Below, one piece after another: positions 1 through 11,264 of a DNA stretch of 64,000 bases (positions are counted from its first letter, which is position 1; each line of letters starts with the position of its first letter). The position numbers were made by a program, and so were the translations under genes. The stretch is taken from NCBI GenBank assembly GCA_024699855.1, contig JAMPIQ010000002.1, positions 15,748,001 through 15,812,000 on the forward strand, in the 5' to 3' direction. Source of the stretch: Aphelenchoides besseyi. Its lineage: Eukaryota > Nematoda > Chromadorea > Rhabditida > Aphelenchoididae. The notes beneath the pieces were generated by a model. That model did not search any database, was not told the DNA's origin, and saw nothing but the letters and a program-made list of their open reading frames with translations.

Positions 1-1221
1 TTTTGGTGGTGCGCTTGAAATGAGCTCGGGGAAATCGGTTGAGAAGAATTCGGCATCCAAGCGTGGTGAAAACTGACCGAGATTGAAGTCGTTTTTGTCA
101 ATATTCTGTAAACCACAGATTATACGTAAAAGACATTAACTTACCGAGTGAAATGCGTCGTTAAGTTCTTCATACGATTTCTTCTTCAAACATCGTTTCA
201 CTTCCACCGAACTTTGTCCGTTGCATTCTAACGCTGTTGCTATCTTTTCCGTGAGAATGACCGCTTTGTTGCTTGTGGCCTAAAACTTATATTCATTGGG
301 ATCTGATCGATGTTCAACTGTTACCCATTCACCAAACGGAGAGCCGGACATTTGAATCGCCTGAGAGAAAAGATCTGAAACATGTTCGGTTGATTTCGAA
401 TGGCACGTTCTCTGCCTAACCTCGGGTTTGTTCGCTAATTGACAGCATCCCAACGGACGCCGAACCGGCAGAGTAACCACCGGCGGTAATTCGTTTGACA
501 TCAATATCTTTAAAGCAAAATTACGAATAAATTGTTAATGAGCTCACCGAATTCCTTTGCATTTCTACGAACAAACAAAAGGGCTTTACGTTGATCCCAA
601 AGACCGTAGTTGCCGTTAAATGCTTCGGGACCTGTGGATGCGAAGCCCAAGATGTTCAGTCGATATTGGATGTTGACCAGAACGATTCCATTGCTCACAA
701 TACTTTTGACAAAGAAATCGGTTGAGTGAAGATGCGCACTTCCACCCAGAAATCCACCTAAAATTCAAGCCATAGAAATATTTGCGTTAATTAAATACCT
801 CCATGAATAAAGAAGAGAACCGGATAACCTTTTCCATCGGGGCTTGGAGCCGTCGGTTTAAAGACGTCCATGTGAAGACAATCTTCATCGTACGTAATGT
901 TTGGAAAATGGTCTGGTTGTGGACACGCGGCTTTTGGCACCGTTGCTGAGCGTCGTTTCACGTATTCCGCATCGGTTGGTTTCTGAATTGAAGAATAGAG
1001 GAGTGAGATCGATTTCGCTTGATTACTTCGAATCTCCGTTCTGCTATCGGGGCTTTAGCGTAAGTTACGCCAAAGAATGCGTCCACCGTGCCCAATTCTC
1101 CAAAATCCAGAACCTTTCCTTCAAACTCTCCAACATTTGTTTTCAAAATCGGACCATCGGCGGCCACCAAACTAACGACTTGAAGAAGAAATAGTGAACT
1201 TAAGATTGTGAGCGTTTTCAT
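1..1221 (-). CDS. Secreted carboxylesterase, type B family (5' part; runs off the window)
   Basis: Alpha/beta-hydrolase of the carboxylesterase/cholinesterase family, expected to hydrolyse ester bonds outside the cell or in the secretory pathway. Seven exons can be joined in phase: 1027-1221, 799-982, 548-757, 421-507, 325-374, 145-280 and 1-105. The start is ATG at 1221. The first 21 residues (MKTLTILSSLFLLQVVSLVAA) form a signal peptide with a cut before DGP. Family marks in order are GVTYAKAP near residue 50, a DEDCLHMDV motif, the oxyanion-hole segment HGGGFLGGSA, and the nucleophile elbow GYSAG carrying the catalytic Ser. The catalytic Glu/Asp and His lie beyond base 1. The exon 1 donor (GTAATC) is weak. 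Substrate cannot be inferred. Family assignment is secure; exon 6-7 borders are slightly less so. Confidence 0.85.
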
Positions 1222-1958
1222 ATCGGGATCTGAAAACGAATTGAGCTATTCGAGAGAAAGTTGAATTAAAAACAACGAGAAAACTTCTGTGGATCTGATT
1301 ATCGTCGGGAAGATCCATTCAGAGTTCGATTGTAACCGCACAACAAACCGAACCGACCTCTGACGTGTTCGGCTCCGGTCGCCGTGGTATACCTTTTGAG
1401 CAAAAGCAAAAGGTCGAGAGCAAACAAATCGAACGCTTACTCCTTAATGGTCCCCCTCTCAGCCTTAAATACGAGAGTGGGGAAGTGCAATTATCAAGAC
1501 GTCGATTGTCGCTTACAGTAATTATCAACTTACTCGAATGTTCACTGCCGAAATTGAAGTGTGATTACAACTTTGACACAAAGTACATTCAATTTACACT
1601 CAGTACACGATGAGAAACCGCGTACTCACAGGTCAAAATGCATGTGCGTTCAATTGCTGTGATTGTTCATAAATAAAGTTGATAATGCTTTTTGTAGCGG
1701 TTCTTGTGTGCTTTCATCTGCAACTTTTCTTGAACAGTTGAACTCGTTGGTGTCAATGCAAATCAATAGCATCGAAGGTTCGTTCACACTTTCGCTTTCG
1801 CAAGGCCCCAGGCAAAGAGCCAATTTCTTTAGTTCGTCTCCGTTTCTCAATTCTTGTGAAAAACTGGTTTGTGATCTCATCGTACGTGTAAACTGGTGGG
1901 CAACATTTTTGTGAGTTAATGGCAACAGCATCTGAGTCGTTGATTTACAGTCCATGCG
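1222..1958. other. Intergenic region between divergent genes
   Basis: Shared upstream DNA of the carboxylesterase (-) and the mitochondrial protein gene (+). Reading frames here are short and overlap on both strands, with no splice-consistent coding structure. I see no TATA box at a convincing distance. Confidence 0.5.
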
Positions 1959-3894
1959 ATGCGTGTCGGAAGTTTCGCGATTAGAACGGCGCGTTTGGCG
2001 CGAAACGTTCGAGCTCAACGTCTTCAACATCACATCTTAAATCCACCGTCCGCCATTGCGTTGATGGGAAATTGGGATCGACTCATAAGCAACGACGAAA
2101 TCGAGCAGTTGGCTTCGGTTTCGGAAGCGAATACGATTCCCGAAGAAGAGGATCTTCAGTTCGCGCTTTTGCAGCGCTACAAACGCGAATTAGAAGTTTT
2201 GGATTCGAGCTTACAGTGAGTTTCTTTAGCCGGTGATCTTGACAATAGGATTTAGAAGTTACGAGACACCTGGAAATTTGTGCGGCAGTTTGCCTCGTTT
2301 CAAGCCCAATGTGGAACGTATTCGAAACTCAATGCCTACAATGTTGAACGAATCCTTGTTGCAAGGCGACTTGGGTGCCGTTCGCTTCTATTTGAGTCGA
2401 TATCACTGGCCGCCGTCTCGACGATGGCAATCACTTATCAACGAAGTGTTCTACGCGTTCATCGATGAAATTGAATACACGACGGGTACCGAGACAAAAA
2501 AACTGATTGAAGAGATTCAGGAGCTTTTTTGGGATTTGTGAGTTTATAATCTTGACATTCATTTAAGATTCTGCTTAGATCTCATAATGAACGTCTTGCC
2601 ACTTTACCGCCCAGTGTGGTTCTTGTATTTGCGGCAAAAATTCTAAACGAGCAAGGAATGGATGCAACGATTAAGTTTTTGCAGGACTTTGAAAAATCTT
2701 TTGCTCTCAAATCGGGTAACGAGCATCTTGTCGATTATTTTATTCGCCTCTTTCAGTGATTTTGCATGAACCGGGCGATAGTGTTCGGACCGCTCGAATG
2801 TGCCAAAATCTTATTCAACAAGCAGTCTCAAGTGTTGCTGTCGATATGGACGGAAAATCGAAAGTGAAGAAGCTGAGTGATCTGTTGGTTCAAGCCAACT
2901 ATCTTCAAAATTCGGACTGTTTACTCGAAACCATTGTTGGCCATCGTTTGAACAAGTAAGTTATTTCGATTTGTATGTTCTTTGACTCGGGTTTTAGTGA
3001 CGAATGGCCAAATGCATTGTCATTTTGGGCGGAACATACGACAACCTCCTACTCGATTGCCGGGACTGATTTGCTTCTTGAGTGGGTGCTTAAAGACGAC
3101 AAGAACTTCGAACAAGTTCGACAATCGCGTATTAGTTAGTCAAATGAAATGAACACAAGTATAAGACGAATTTGTAGAAGCGGTGGTCAAAACAGTCGAG
3201 AAGGTCAAATCACCATCAGCTGCACTTGCTGAATGTGTGACTGCCTATTTGTCAGTTGGTAGATACGAGGATGCAAAAGTTTTGGCTACTTATTCGGTTA
3301 TTCATCCAACAGATTTTGTTCGCCCAATTAAAAGGTTTTTGGACAAAGTAAGCGACCACGTTATGAACCTCGTAAATAATTGGTTATAGGAAAATTTGGC
3401 TGCTGTAGAACTTTTTGCTCGACTCATCGATGATGTTTACTTCAACGAAATGCGTGCAAAACAACAGAATCCAAATCGAAAGCAGAAAACGACGAACGAC
3501 GATATTGAATCGAAGACTACAGGAGTTGAATCCGAGAAGGAGAAAACCGTATCGAAATATGGAGATGTTGCGTTTCTGTTGACCAAAGTCTATCGACGTC
3601 GAAAATATATGCCAAAACAACCGAAAATCAAGAAGTACGAAGTCAATTTGCGTCAATTGGATTCTTCGTTAAATTCGCTTTTTGATGTTTGGATCACATT
3701 GGCCGGTGGGTTTCAACGTCCGATTGCAAGGGAATCAATCTGTGGTTACAGAAATCGAACATAACATTCACACATTGAATCGAATGGAAACTTTCGTTAG
3801 TCAAAACGACGTCGCACTACGTCCATTGATCGCGAAACGTTTCGCTTCAGCATACGAGACCTTGACTATGTATCAAAAGCAATCGGAGACTTAG
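1959..3894 (+). CDS. Predicted mitochondrial protein, helical-repeat-like, not recognised
   Basis: Eight exons join in phase: 1959-2215, 2256-2537, 2579-2715, 2757-2955, 2998-3134, 3178-3347, 3390-3705 and 3752-3894, giving 546 codons. The N-terminus is rich in Arg/Ala/Ser and lacks acids for about 30 residues (MRVGSFAIRTARLARNVRAQ), as in a mitochondrial presequence. The rest is helical, with phrases such as VGRYEDAKVLATYSV that resemble pentatricopeptide or TPR-like helical hairpins. A Lys-rich linker lies around exon 7. I cannot name the family; a mitoribosomal or LRPPRC/PTCD-like PPR protein is a guess. In exon 2 a second frame also looks protein-like over 2256-2360, so the first part of that exon is the least certain. 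A poly(A) signal AATAAA follows at 4018. Confidence 0.7.
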
Positions 3895-4753
3895 CTTGAG
3901 CTTAGGGTTGAAAACAAAGTGCCTTCTCCCAATTAGGTTACTAGTTGATATCTTCGTTTATAGGTGTTTGATTTCTTATTGTTAACTAAACGTTATTTTT
4001 TGTTGTTTTCGTTATGAAATAAATGGCATCATACTTTCGTTTGATTAAATTTCATGCCAATCATTTCGTTCGAATGATTAATTGATTGACGCAAAGATTT
4101 CAGGTTTGTATCTGTGGAATGCGCGCCGACGAGCGATTGCGAAAGCCTCTCGATTGAACGACGGCAATCGAAAGTGAAACCGCAGACGGCAAATGACTTG
4201 TGTGTCAAAGCCGACGAGTCCTTTAATTCTCTTCTTTATTCCAAGACTTTCGATTAGAACACAAACGAAGAAGAACACTCAAACATGTTCATGTGGTCAA
4301 CCAGTTGCTGAGAGAAGAAAAAGGATACAAACCAATTTACAGACACAGAATACCGGTGAGTGAGTTGCACGGTTGTGGAAGGTGGTCGGTGGGATCGAGA
4401 TCCGTACACCGCAAAGATCAACGGGATTGGGATTCTTGAAAGACGATGTGGTGAAATTAGAAACGTGGATTTCAAATTGAAGTCGGTGACATCAAGTGCG
4501 TGATTACGATGTGAAGGTGGTTGGTTGTCGAGTTTCGTTCGTTGGTGAAGTGGATCGAGAGGTTTGGACGAACGAAAGAAGAGCGAGAGTTCGATGTTGG
4601 CGAACTTTCGGGCAACAACGAGAATTCGACTCGGTTGGAGGAGCGTAAGAACATTTCCAGAAATGAACTTAATTTTTAATTGAAATACCGACTTTACAGA
4701 CAACGTAGAAAAAAAGAGCAGAAGACCTAACAAGCTGTTGGTACTTCTCGAGT
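3895..4753. other. Convergent 3' region between two genes
   Basis: Holds the 3' ends of the upstream plus-strand gene and the minus-strand collagen (candidate minus poly(A) signal at 4235-4240). A long open frame on the minus strand (4254-4835) runs through the last collagen exon out of frame and shows no protein-like pattern. I see no further gene. Confidence 0.5.
4018..4023 (+). promoter_or_regulatory. Poly(A) signal of the 1959-3894 gene
   Basis: AATAAA 124 nt after the stop codon. The opposing collagen transcript has its own AATAAA on the minus strand at 4235-4240, so the two convergent transcripts appear to end about 200 nt apart. Confidence 0.6.
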
Positions 4754-6827
4754 TTATCGTCGAGTTCCGTCTTCGAAGAAAACTCCACCGTCGAGCTGCA
4801 AGTCCAATCAGTTCGCCGGCTTTCGTGACCGTCACTTACCGCACAGTATTTCGGGCAGATACCCTTTTCTCCAGCAGATCCGGGGCCACCGGCTTGTCCA
4901 GGAGGTCCCTAGATAGTGGGGTGAGTGTGCTTCAACAGCGTTCGAACTTACAGGTTGACCGTCGGATCCGGGCGGGCCGTCTTCGCCGGCTTCTCCTTTT
5001 GGTCCGGGTGGTCCCTGAAACAGTCGGTTGGTCAATTGTCGGCGCTTCGAAGCACTTACAGGAGGTCCATCGGGTCCGGCCGGTCCGGGAGCTCCGGGGG
5101 CACCCTAAATAGAGGAGTAATACTCACACGAGCAGCAAACGTACGGGTGGTCCTTGGTCTCCGGGTTCTCCGGGTTCTGAAACGAGAGATAAAGTTAGTT
5201 TAAGTCTTCAGTCGGTGACAATACCTCCGGGCGTAAGTGGTTCGCTTTGGGCGGGGACTCCGGGTTCACCAGGTGGTCCTAATCAATATATGAGCATTAT
5301 CGCAATCTCCGAAGCTTACCAATAGGTCCGCTCTCGCCTGGGGGTCCGGGTGGGCCGCGGGGTCGTGAAATCAGTGAGACATTAGGGGCTGCTAATGGAT
5401 TAGTTCACTTATCTGGGCTTCCGGGTGGAGCATCGGTTCCGGGGCGTCCTGGGGTTCCAGCCTCACCTAGAATCGGACCATTATTGGGCTTTTGGAGGCT
5501 ATTTTAATACCTGGGTCTCCGGCACTTCCTGGAGGTCCGGGTGGTCCCTGAAAAGAAGAAAACCATGAAATTGAAACATGCTGGAGCACTTAATGGAGGT
5601 CCTTGAGGGCACGGCTTGCAGGGTGGTGGAGTGTTGACGTCACATGCGGCTGAAATAATCAAGAAATTAGATGCATATTGCTTGATCTAAAGTTTAGTGC
5701 AAAAGAAGCCACTGGAATCGGATGTTCCGGTCACTTAGCAGTCCACAGTTAAGAAGTTTGATTGAACTGCTCAGTCAACAATTCCACTACTTTATGCAAT
5801 GGCCAAGGAATTAACAGCTTGTATTTTAGCTATTATGCTTATTTGGGTTGGAAATTTAGTCGCTATTGCTTTCAGTGATTGATCGGATCACACGTCGTCA
5901 ACATCTTGCAAGAATGAGAAGCTCTGTATTCAATGTCAACTCATGGAAGACACGTTAAAGTACGTGTTGTTCAAGTACTACATGAATGCGCTGACGACAC
6001 AATGCGAGAGCATACGACAAAAAGCTCGGTACTTGGGAATCAAACGAAAGTTTTCGGAAATTCGCGAATTTGCCGTTGGTCTTAGTGATCGCCTTCTGTG
6101 AGCTTGATGCTTTACATAGAACAAACGAAAATAGATGAGGACCACACCAGGTCTCAAAGTCATTGTCGGCCCAAGCTCCCCCGGATTTTTAAGCGGCACT
6201 GCCTACTCTAAGACAACGGATCAACTCGAATAAGCAAAAAGCTTTGATTCTCGTTGACTCCGTTGTTTCCAATACTTTGCTGATCATTTCGAATAACTTG
6301 GCAATTTTCTTTCGCACAACCCGAATTAATGAAACGAACCTGTTGGTGCTTTTCCTGGGTTGCCTGGGGCACCTATAAACAAAATACACATGCACTCGAC
6401 TTCAAAGCGCTTCAGTTACCGGGTGCTCCGGGCTTGCCGGGTTGACCGTTTTTGCCGGGCGCTCCCTAAACAATAGAAGTGTAATCGAGGGAGCTCAACG
6501 ACAACAAACTTGAGGTCCTGGTTGTCCCGGTAGACAGCAGCCATCACAGCTGGGTGCCGGGTTCACGTCGGCGCCGTAGCCGGACTGACGTGCGGTACGA
6601 TTGGCCGGCAAATCGGCGGTGGTTTTCATGTGATAAACCTCGACGGAAATATCCTTGGCCGATCCCTTGCAGAAGGACAATTCGTGATGCATTTGACGAC
6701 GCACATGGTTCACATAGTTGTAGACCATTGGCAACGTGACAACCACTGACAAGACGGCAACAACGCTGAATGTTACGGCCGAATAGGCAACGAATTTATA
6801 GGCCCGCATACGGCCATCCGACTCCAT
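4754..6827 (-). CDS. Nematode cuticle collagen (SQT-1/ROL-6-like N-terminal block)
   Basis: Structural collagen of the cuticle. Thirteen exons: 6510-6827, 6420-6465, 6340-6372, 5594-5649, 5511-5547, 5413-5466, 5320-5364, 5225-5278, 5145-5176, 5060-5104, 4952-5014, 4840-4908 and 4754-4795. The start MESDGRMRAYKF fits the family; an upstream frame reads through a 5' UTR acceptor (CAG at 6857-6859). Residues about 10-35 (FVAYSAVTFSVVAVLS) form the signal-anchor, followed by an RxxR-type processing site (RTAR) and Cys-flanked Gly-X-Y blocks broken by CDVNTPPPCKPC. The C-terminus GICPKYCALDGGVFFEDG is classic for the family. Most Gly-X-Y exons are 32-69 nt. Two introns are non-canonical (5365-5412 and 5550-5593). 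Intron 3 (5650-6339, 690 nt) is about 15 times the local norm. Exon phase is kept throughout. Confidence 0.92.
5365..5412 (-). other. AT-AC intron in the collagen gene
   Basis: Between exons 5413-5466 and 5320-5364 the only join that keeps Gly-X-Y in phase removes 48 nt starting ATAAGT and ending TTTCAC on the minus strand. No GT-AG pair gives an open collagen frame here. The donor matches the U2-type consensus with A for G at +1, not the U12 ATATCC form, so it would be a U2-type (class II) AT-AC intron. Confidence 0.65.
5550..5593 (-). other. TT-AG intron (donor TTAAGT) in the collagen gene
   Basis: Exon 5594-5649 must end at the CCA codon of a Gly-Pro-Pro triplet for the next exon (5511-5547) to continue Gly-X-Y. 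The intron then begins TTAAGT, a GTAAGT donor with T at +1, and ends in an ordinary TTTTCAG. This may be a real splice mutation, a polymorphism or a sequence error. Confidence 0.5.
5799..6101 (+). pseudogene. Possible small secreted-protein gene nested in the collagen intron, with an in-frame TGA
   Basis: Inside collagen intron 3, on the opposite strand, a frame of 100 codons opens with an ATG and a strongly hydrophobic signal-like stretch (ELTACILAIMLIWVGN). It then meets TGA at codon 28 (5880-5882) and continues in the same frame for 72 more codons. The later part has three Cys (SCKNEKLCIQCQ) and a basic helical end. A 54-nt intron from GTCGCT (after codon 24) to TTGCAAG would remove the TGA in phase, but both splice sites are weak. 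It could be a small secreted protein with an intron, a pseudogene, or chance. I do not recognise the product. Confidence 0.3.
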
Positions 6828-8009
6828 GACTTCTACTTGTTTGAGGCTTCGGCAACCTGCAAACAAAAACGAATCAATCGACAAGCTCAACATGAGAACT
6901 CTTTCAATGTTTCACGTTCAAAGTTGAGCTCACAAAAGAAAGAAGAAATGAGCGGAATGAGAAGCAATGATGATCGTTTTGTTGATATCAATCAGTTTCG
7001 TTTTCATTGCTCCGCCCGACTAGGAACTCGTCGCGCCGCCCTTTCAATCATCCACCAACTCAAAAACCGGATATCTGCGCAATTGAGCGAAATCAAAATG
7101 ATATCCGCTTATGATTATCACTTGAATGAAGAAAGCGTTTGTCGCAGAGGATCGTACACAAAATCGAATCTTCGACGAACAATCACTTGTCGTAATTGAT
7201 TATCGAATGCAAATGAAAGCAACGAACCCTCTTTCACACAACTTGTTCAATCAACAAAATGAACAGACTTATGAGGGAAAACCACACAAACCGACTGAAC
7301 GATCAGATGCCGTTCGTTTAAACTCGACCATAAGCTTTTATACGACACGCAGCTTTCGGCTGTTTGCCTCGGGCAACCCAACCACGTAATCACACGCCCA
7401 CAGTCTTCGTCGACAGATCTCGTCGGTCTTTCTCTTTCCCCCCTATCACTTCGGATTTCTACCCGTCAACGAGTTCGCAGATGTGCGCTGCTTCGGTTGT
7501 GTGCACGAAAGAAGCGCACGAATCGAACTCGATTTTTGACGCCAATTCATTGATTCGAACAGACACATCCGTCCAGTTATCAGAATTCACGAAGACGCCC
7601 CTTGCAAACCACCAATCTTATCCGCTGGTTTTTTCGTTCGTCGCTGATTGCGGTGTGACGCGATTCATCGCACCACACGATTATCCGTCGTCTGTGTTTG
7701 ATGGCGCGATTGAGAGAAGAACTCACACAAAAATGTTGTTAAAATATTCTCTTCTTGAATGTCACCAATCAAAATCGATACGCGAAATCCGATTTTCGTG
7801 ATCGAAAGTTTTCCGTTTCCACGCAATTGTTAAGACGAATCGTGCGCTGAATTCCGGTGCAGATTCGTAAACGATCCGTCTGAAGTATCCGGTCGAGAGA
7901 TGGCGCCCGATCTCCCTGTCCCTTCACATGCACCCGACCAGTCTGCTCGACGCGTTCACCTGCTACTTACAAAGAACAAAGAAGTTTATTGCATTCAAAT
8001 ACACGAAAT
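6828..8009. other. Upstream region of the collagen gene
   Basis: Contains the collagen 5' UTR acceptor (exon start 6856) and a TATAAAAG box on the minus strand at 7342-7335. That box could serve a non-coding first exon. A 145-codon frame at 7364-7801 (+) shows no domain pattern and I do not call it a gene. The phosphatase poly(A) signal (minus AATAAA) is at 7990-7985. Confidence 0.45.
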
Positions 8010-9951
8010 TTACAATTCGCTTGGATCCTGAGACGGCTTCTTGATTGGTGATTTGACTGAATAGGGAACATAAGTGCCGTGACGTTTCAATCGTCGTAGA
8101 TCCTCAGCATTGTATGGGCCATGTTTGTTCTTGATCAACCAAAAGTCGTCTTCTATTTTGCCCTTAAAATACTCAAGGCATTACCCAATGAAAAAACGTG
8201 AACTTACATCTGTGGCGCGAATCTGTTGCCAATGTAAATGAGTGGAATTGAAAACGTGCATATGACTGAAACCGTAGTTATTGGATCGAACTGCATCCCA
8301 AATTCCCGCATCAGCAAACATGTCCGTGTATTCCTGACATCCGGCCGAACCACTCAACACGTGAACCGGTGCTGGCGGATCAACGTTCGGTTCGTCGGTT
8401 CCATTGTAAACCACACGATCGTAAACCGGCCATAAACGTTCGTACTTGAAATCCACTCTTTTGATCATATTTTCAATTTAGAACCAACCGTATGCTCATG
8501 AGCCCAAACCATCAGATCGACTCCCTGACTGTAAAACAACTTTTCCTACAAGTTCAATGAAATTGAATGACATAAGCGTTTGCTCACTAAACAATAGGAA
8601 TGAGTCAATGGAATTCCGGTACGAATTCTCGATTCAATTCGTCGACAATCATCCGAATCGTCGGTCGAGCAATACATCGGCCGATGACCGAGAGTAATAA
8701 TCCACGGAACTTGATTGCGATTGGCGTTTGCTTTCTGAAGATCCAAAATGAGAACTACGTGCTTCTTGTGTCTTTTACTTTCAGATCTTGAACGAGCCAA
8801 TTCCACTGGTTCTTCAACGGCTCGAAACCGTCGAGCAAATTGAAATAAACTTCGGTTGAAAACGAAACAAAATGAACGTTCCCAACATCGTAGCTAAAAG
8901 CAGAATAAGACCTGCGCATTGAAGTTCCTGTTAACTAACCTGTACCAGAGATTAGTGTCGGTATTCGGCATCGTGAATCGATTCACGTAATGAGTGAAGT
9001 TCTGTGCGTATTCTACAACAAAATAGCTTAGTGATTAGAATCGAAGTACCGTGATTTCCGGGAGTTACTTGATAGATGACGGTACTGGCCACCGGTTCGA
9101 TTTGTCGCATGAATTCATCTCCAATCTAAAATCGCGTTCAAGTTAAATTTTCGTCATTAATCTTGTAGCAATCAACATTTTGTCATCGAAAATCTCAAAC
9201 TCACCATTCCATCATCCTAAAATCAACAATTAATGAAATATGAATTCGTTAACTGATTACTGTATCCAAGTTGTATGCGAGATCTCCAACGTGCAGAACG
9301 ATGTCAAAGTCGCCGTTTTGTGCTTGTCGTTGCAAACGCCCCAACGATCGTGCGTTGTAGTTGCCCATGTCTCTGAATTCACTGTCTCTTGCTGTGTAGT
9401 CATTACTTACCCAAAAACCGCGTATTTGTATCCGCCTTCTGGTCGCTCCTTTAAGCCAACAAAAGAAAAGATGTTGCTCACACCAAAGTCCTCAGAACCG
9501 ACACGATACACTGCAACCGGTGGTTTGTTTCTAACACTTCCAAAACTTACTGTACCGTTGTCCGGCTTGTATATTTTCTATTAGTGCCCGATGAATGTAA
9601 CGAGTAGACTTCAATGGTCCCTGATCTACGAATGTGCTGATAGTCGCGTTCACTCTGTGATCTAATTTCCCGATCCCATAATCCACAATCGTCTGTCCCA
9701 CATCGTCAAAAGTAAGAAACGTGACAAACACTTTAGATGGATCACCTCAACACGTTTCGTCAACGTGCCCAATCAGACCATAACTCACCACCATAACTCA
9801 AATGCACTTGTTCCGGTTGTCCTCTGTAAGGACCATAATTGGGATTGCTTTGTTTCCAAGAAAGTTTACGATGTGGATCCAAATACAAACGCTGTGATAC
9901 AACTACTTGCAGGAATGCAAGTAAGAAAAGAGCACAGAAAACAAAGTTCAT
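8010..9951 (-). CDS. Purple acid phosphatase (secreted, animal type)
   Basis: Binuclear metal phosphomonoesterase of the secretory/lysosomal route. Twelve exons: 9789-9951, 9551-9745, 9411-9510, 9261-9372, 9205-9216, 9050-9125, 8940-9012, 8779-8893, 8588-8734, 8489-8545, 8208-8444 and 8010-8162, giving 479 residues. The signal peptide is MNFVFCALFLLAFLQVVVSQ. All metal-binding blocks are present: VFGDMGNYN, HVGDLAYN, PGNHEY, ITLGHRPMYCS and WAHEHTYERLWPVY. This is the animal ACP7-like architecture, with an N-terminal fibronectin-like domain before the catalytic core. Exon 5 is a 12-nt microexon coding DDGM between the second and third blocks. Two acceptors are AAG and one is GAG. The 3' UTR is very short: the poly(A) signal lies about 20 nt past the stop. 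Confidence 0.93.
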
Positions 9952-10265
9952 TACGAGTGAAACTACGTGTCTAATCGTCGTCCAATCAAACTGAACACAC
10001 TCGTGAATGCGAATGGACACATTGATTTCAAGTCTCGCCCTTTGGCTTCGTATCACATGTCAATTGATCGATCAATGGCCAAGAGAACGGAGAGCAAAGA
10101 GAGGAAAACAATCAAAATAAATCGAAATTGTTTTCATTTCTCCGATTTTGAGTGCTTTTATCAACTTTCTTTTGGGTAGATTTGATCAAAAAATCTCAAC
10201 TTTTATCTCACTAATTCAGTAGTATATATAGTACAAGATGTTCAATAGTCAGCTCTCTCCAGTTT

Positions 10266-11264
10266 TTATTGGTCCTTGACAAACTGAACAATAAATCCCT
10301 TTGAAGCCATCAACGACCGTCGACGAACCCAAACCGTGTATCTGAATCGAAGAATCAATCAAAACAGAAAGCTGATCACTTACCTTGCTGCCCATGTGGG
10401 TTTGAAAGAAACGTTGCAAATTGGCGCACATTCGGAAAGATTACAAAACGAACGAAAGATCTCTTTCAACGGAAACGGTTCGGGATCGTTGTGCGTAAGA
10501 AGTTGAACGTCGTTTTCTTTAGCCAACTTCTGTAGTTCAGGTGGAACCTAAAGATCGACATGCACACGAAAATAATTTAAACGACTTACAACACAACAAC
10601 CTTCGATATTGTAATGATCGACACACGGTTTGTGTCGAGCGGTTTGAATCAACTTTTGAAGTGCCGGATACTCGAAATCCGCCACTCCAACGCTCACCAC
10701 TTTGCCCGAATCGACCAACTTCTCGGCTTCCGACCACGCCTTCGCGATTCGCTCGAACCATTCGCCATCCAACTCCTTGTGTTCGTCCATTTTCGTGTTT
10801 TCGGAGTGTGGAAGCGCCAAAATCAACTGTTCGATGTTGTCCGTTTTCAGTTGATTGATCGTCGCATCGACCGCATCGTGCATCTGTTGAACATTGAAGT
10901 CGGGCAGAAAGACTTTCAATGTGATCTTCAAATCGTCTCGCTCGTACACAGTGTCGGCATGTCCACGATTCGACAACAAAAGCATATTGTTTCCACTAAG
11001 AGACAATTGAAAACGAAAAGAACCGAAAACTCACGTGACATCGATGTTCGCGTCCAAGCTCGCAAACTGCAAATCCAAACAAGCGATCAGCTCTTCGGCC
11101 GAGTTCTGGAAACGTTTCAACTTCAGCTCCACGTAGTTGTTGATGTTTCCGGTGTGAATTCGAAAATCGTTCAGCAATTGAAGTTTCGACATCAACGACT
11201 GCCACGCCGGATTCGAAGTGATCGGTTTCGAAGCATTGTCGTCGGAATGATTGTTAGTCGACAT
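10266..11264 (-). CDS. GCLM: Glutamate-cysteine ligase regulatory (modifier) subunit
   Basis: Partner of the catalytic subunit of glutamate-cysteine ligase, which makes gamma-glutamylcysteine in glutathione synthesis; cytosolic. Four exons: 11035-11264, 10590-10995, 10384-10547 and 10266-10341, giving 291 residues (human about 274). The aldo/keto-reductase-like fold shows in SVGVADFEYPALQKLI, followed by the family signature NIEGCCVVPPELQKLAKEN and QLLTHNDP. The C-terminal strand RYTVWVRRRSLMASKGFI matches the family end. The start is set at 11264, right after an acceptor (TTGCAG|AGG ATG), which suggests a spliced 5' leader. The stop codon TAA lies inside an AATAAA (minus strand, 10270-10265), so the 3' UTR may be extremely short. 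Confidence 0.92.

Noticed and set aside
2256..2360. Alternative frame at the start of exon 2 of the mitochondrial protein gene, suggesting a frameshift
   Set aside because: The chosen frame continues without a break to a good donor, and the splice phase fits; a frameshift is not needed.
4254..4835. 193-codon minus-strand frame at the collagen 3' end
   Set aside because: It overlaps the last collagen exon in another frame and shows no protein pattern; treated as a chance frame.
7364..7801. 145-codon plus-strand frame upstream of the collagen
   Set aside because: No domain, no splice structure and no signal peptide; likely chance.
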